64,000 bases of DNA from Brachypodius melanocephalos (taxonomy: Eukaryota; Chordata; Aves; Passeriformes; Pycnonotidae), in assembly GCA_013398615.1 (NCBI GenBank), contig VZSR01002395.1, positions 4,892,850 through 4,956,849 of the forward strand. Direction: 5' to 3'. Position 1 is the first letter of the stretch, and every line of letters begins with the position of its first letter. A program made the position numbers and the translations under genes. This document shows, piece after piece, positions 61,101-64,000 of this stretch. The notes below the pieces were generated by a model. It saw only the letters and a list, made by a program, of their open reading frames with translations, did no database searches and was not told the origin of the DNA.

Positions 61101-63144
61101 AAATGTCAGGGGGACAATACAATCTGGAGAGCTCATGCAGAGCTTGCTACCTGCAGGAGCTTCCTGGAGATGCCCTGACCAGGTTCCCTGCAGGCAGGAA
61201 GGACATTCACACATCACCCACACACCAACACCAAGGCAAAGCGACAAAGGTCGTGTAATTTGGGGATTTTCCAACCTCAGAACAGAAAACTGGAAACGGA
61301 AAGAGGGTATTCCTACACCTGTATCATGTTTTCTGAGTCAGGCACAGACAGCCCAGCAGCAACGAAGAATTACCATTTTTGTTTGGTTTCAGATGTATTA
61401 CCTTTGATGGAGGGTAGTCAAAGGTTATTTTGGGCAGTTAATTATTTGTTTGGAAGTAGTCTGTCAAATTGGTGTCAGTTTTTTCAAACGGGTTACACTC
61501 AAAATGCCTAAAATGCATCAATACAGAACAGGCACTGGGTGATAAAAGGGAACCCAGAACCCCGAGTTTATTGTTTCTTTTGCTGATGTTGCTCCTGAAA
61601 GAGTGACTGAGATCGAGTTTTGAGTGAGGAGCATGGTGCTGCAAAGGAACCTGCACTGTGTCTGTGACCTTCCTGGTCACAGCTGTGCTGTCCAAAATCA
61701 AAAGAAATAAATAACCTACGTTTTATGGATAAATTCAGTTTTATTAAGGCATAGCTCACTGAGTTGTGCTTAAAGCCAAGACAAAAGCTGGACGTGGAAG
61801 TCCTAAGGGATCTCGATGTGTCACTGAGCTTCACATTGAAAAGCCAGAAGGGGACTGGGCCACAGGAGACACCCAGAAAGCAGACATCGCTGGGCAACTA
61901 AGATGGAGTGTGAAACACCTCTTGAGGCAGTTGGCTGATCATGAAAGTATCAAAAGTGGTTACATTAACATTTCATGAGAGATTTCCCCCTGCCTCTCCC
62001 TCAGTTATGCTTCTGCTACCGCATATTTAGAAATATTTTTCTGTAGTCACATCACTTGCCAGGTGATTTATGAAGCAGAATGAGCAACAGCCAAACATTT
62101 ACTAGAACTGTTGCTGAGCAGTGAACAAATTACCTGCTGTGCCACAGTAGGACAAACAAGCTGGACATAAACACTAATGATCTCATTAACTCAATCCATT
62201 TAATTAATCACTACCAAAGCAAAGGCCACATTTCTACCCTCTTCTGTCCCAGGATACAGTGCTCCTCTCAAATGAACGAGTTCAAAGTCATCCTCTTAAA
62301 GCCTATTTGTGGTCACCACCTGGCTTGCTCACACTGAACCCTTGTGAAAATGTGGAGAGGTACTTTGCATATTCCCCTACTAATTCCAAGAATTCAAATA
62401 AGTCCACATTCTCTGAAAGTGAGTCATTAGCTTTGAGTGCACCATCATCATTGTTTCCAGTCAAAACATCTCAAAAAAGGAAATTACAGCAGCCAAGACA
62501 ATCAAGGATTGGGAGATATTTTGACACCTTAAATCTCACCATGGAAATTTGCTCAGAAATCTGAATGAATCAGTAACCTGGAAAAATAACAAAATGAGTA
62601 AAACAAAAGCTACAATAGGTCGTGACTCACTTTTTTTCACAGTTAAGGGGCTACGTGTGCTCACCCCAGGCTGAAGGACACGCGGGAGGAGGAGCAGGAC
62701 AGTGAGGGAGGAGAAGGAACCCAAGGCAGCATCTGCACCAGCAAAGGTCTGTGACACATCCCAGGTTCCAGGGCTCCACGACTGAGGGGTGCTTTGACAC
62801 CGGAATGACGAATCCAGTCAGAATATAAATGGACAAAGGAAGAGCGCTCAGCTGATGGAGTCATCTCTTCACCGCAGGGATCTCTTCCTTTTAGAAGAGT
62901 TGGACAACGTGTTTTGCTCTTCAGGGTGATGTTGAATGTTAAACCCAGTGAATAACAGGCTCTGTAGTCACTGCCAGCCCCAGCTAGCATTGAAAATGGT
63001 GATTCCTTTCCTTCCAAGGCTGGAACAGAGGTCAGGTGGGCACTGATTTATCACTGAGGGGAAACCTTGCACTGGATCCCTAAACCCTTGTGCTGAGGCC
63101 TTTTGAGCTAGGAAAGCAGGAAGTTTATTTGGCTGTAAGTATTA

Positions 63145-63200
63145 AATCATAGAATCCTTATGGTTAGAAAAGACCTTCCAGACCATTTGGAATGTTATCC
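63145..63200 (-). mobile_element. Short CR1-like 3' end
   Basis: AAATCATAGAATCCTTATGG and TTAGAAAAGACCTTCCAGAC resemble an antisense CR1 terminus of about 50 bp. Confidence 0.6.
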
Positions 63201-64000
63201 ATTTAAAATAAATAAAGTTATGTGACTGTCCTTTATTGATCATTGGCAATATCTGCTCCAGTGTTTGTGTTACAGGCATTACAGGACAGTTTCTAATTTT
63301 TCTTTGGGAAGCAGCTTTGGAGAGCAGCTCTTCCCTGCAGGGTTTGCAATAGTTCAGACACTTTTAATCCTGGGGAGATGCTGCTGCTGAATCTGTGGTG
63401 CTCCTGCCCTCCACAGGCTCCGTTCACACCCCACGCTCCAAGGGACTCCCCACATGTGTGCGCATTTGTGGGGGCTCAGGACAGTGGGAAAACACTCTGG
63501 CCTTTTGATGAGAAGGGAGGAAGGAGGGAGGTTTGGTGGCTTTTCTCCCACCCCTGCAGTCTGACACCAAGCCTGCTTTCCTGCTGTCTGCAGACCAGGC
63601 TGGGAGTGCCAGGCTGGGCTGTGATTTTGCCTAGCAATTATCTCCCATCTTTTGGTAACATGCTCTGCTGCCCTCCTCCTTCGCAGTCAAGAGCTGTCCT
63701 GACACAGATGTGCTCTGAAGCAGCTCTGGAGCTGCTCTCCACTTCAGTTGGGGATTTTTGTTGTTTTTCTTTAAATATTTATATTGGAGCAACCCACTGA
63801 AATATCCAAATGTATAAACAAAGAACCCCAAAGCAGGAAGAGACAGCCAGTCCTACCTCCTTCATCTCCTTGTTTTCTTGCTGCAGCAGAGAGAAGCCAA
63901 AATACACGTCTGGAAGGGGTCAGCACTTAAACCACTGGAACATGGGAATGAGATTTTTCCATTACTAGATAGAGCCTTATCTACCACTTTGGAAAAGATT

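Larger units (their letters stand above)
44883..64000. other. Right intergenic DNA
   Basis: Nineteen kilobases of gene-poor sequence with CR1 pieces at 46094, 47270, 47737, 48945, 51985 and 63145 and simple repeats (AC at 45652, AAC at about 53897, A/T at 58100). Phosducin, next to PTGS2 on this side in mammals, has a long terminal coding exon that I would expect to see as an ORF; none of the ORFs matches, so it must lie beyond the window or elsewhere. Confidence 0.55.

Noticed and set aside
44864..63831. Phosducin (PDC) exons expected by synteny
   Set aside because: None of the open frames on either strand resembles phosducin. A short exon could be missed by eye, so this is an absence of evidence only.
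1..64000. CRISPR arrays, operons, prophage or integrated bacterial DNA
   Set aside because: Intron-containing vertebrate gene, CR1 and SINE repeats, and vertebrate telomere repeats leave no room for a prokaryotic reading. The only regularly spaced repeats are minisatellites and microsatellites.

Overview
This window looks like an avian nuclear chromosome segment, probably from a passerine or close relative. It carries about twenty fragments of the CR1 LINE family that dominates bird genomes, and one tRNA-Ile-headed SINE with a CR1-like 3' tail, an arrangement described in zebra finch (TguSINE1). It also holds one complete ten-exon vertebrate gene, PTGS2 (cyclooxygenase-2). I see no prokaryotic operon structure, CRISPR array or intact mobile element.

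The one gene I can call with certainty is PTGS2 on the + strand. Its CDS runs from 27405 to 32621 in ten exons with GT..AG junctions throughout, and encodes 604 residues. It has a compact GC-rich promoter (tandem GC boxes, an AP-1 consensus, TATAAATA at 27332-27339) and a roughly 2.2 kb 3' UTR. That UTR starts with clustered AUUUA elements and ends at an AATAAA at 34833-34838. All catalytic, heme-binding, aspirin-target and glycosylation residues I checked are present, so the gene should encode a working inducible prostaglandin H synthase of the ER and nuclear-envelope lumen.

Left flank (1-27.1 kb): unique sequence broken by CR1 fragments, plus a strong CpG island at about 10.3-11.2 kb that carries a G-rich minisatellite. 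The island has two good splice donors on the - strand. In mammals PLA2G4A lies on this side of PTGS2 and is transcribed away from it, so the island may be the 5' end of that gene or of an unannotated transcript. I found no PLA2G4A coding exon. A 25-bp unit repeated almost three times lies at 26021-26090, about 1.3 kb upstream of PTGS2.

Right flank (34.9-64 kb): gene-poor. It holds an interstitial telomeric (TTAGGG)n tract at 38326-38441, an (AGATT)7 repeat joined to the tRNA-derived SINE at 44541-44703, an internal CR1 ORF2 piece next to an oppositely oriented CR1 3' end at 47.3-47.96 kb, and further CR1 pieces. Phosducin (PDC), expected on this side from mammalian synteny, was not recognised. 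No wholly new biological system is evident. The telomeric tract, the CpG island with minisatellite and the promoter-proximal repeat deserve a second look. CR1 and intergenic boundaries were judged by eye and are approximate.
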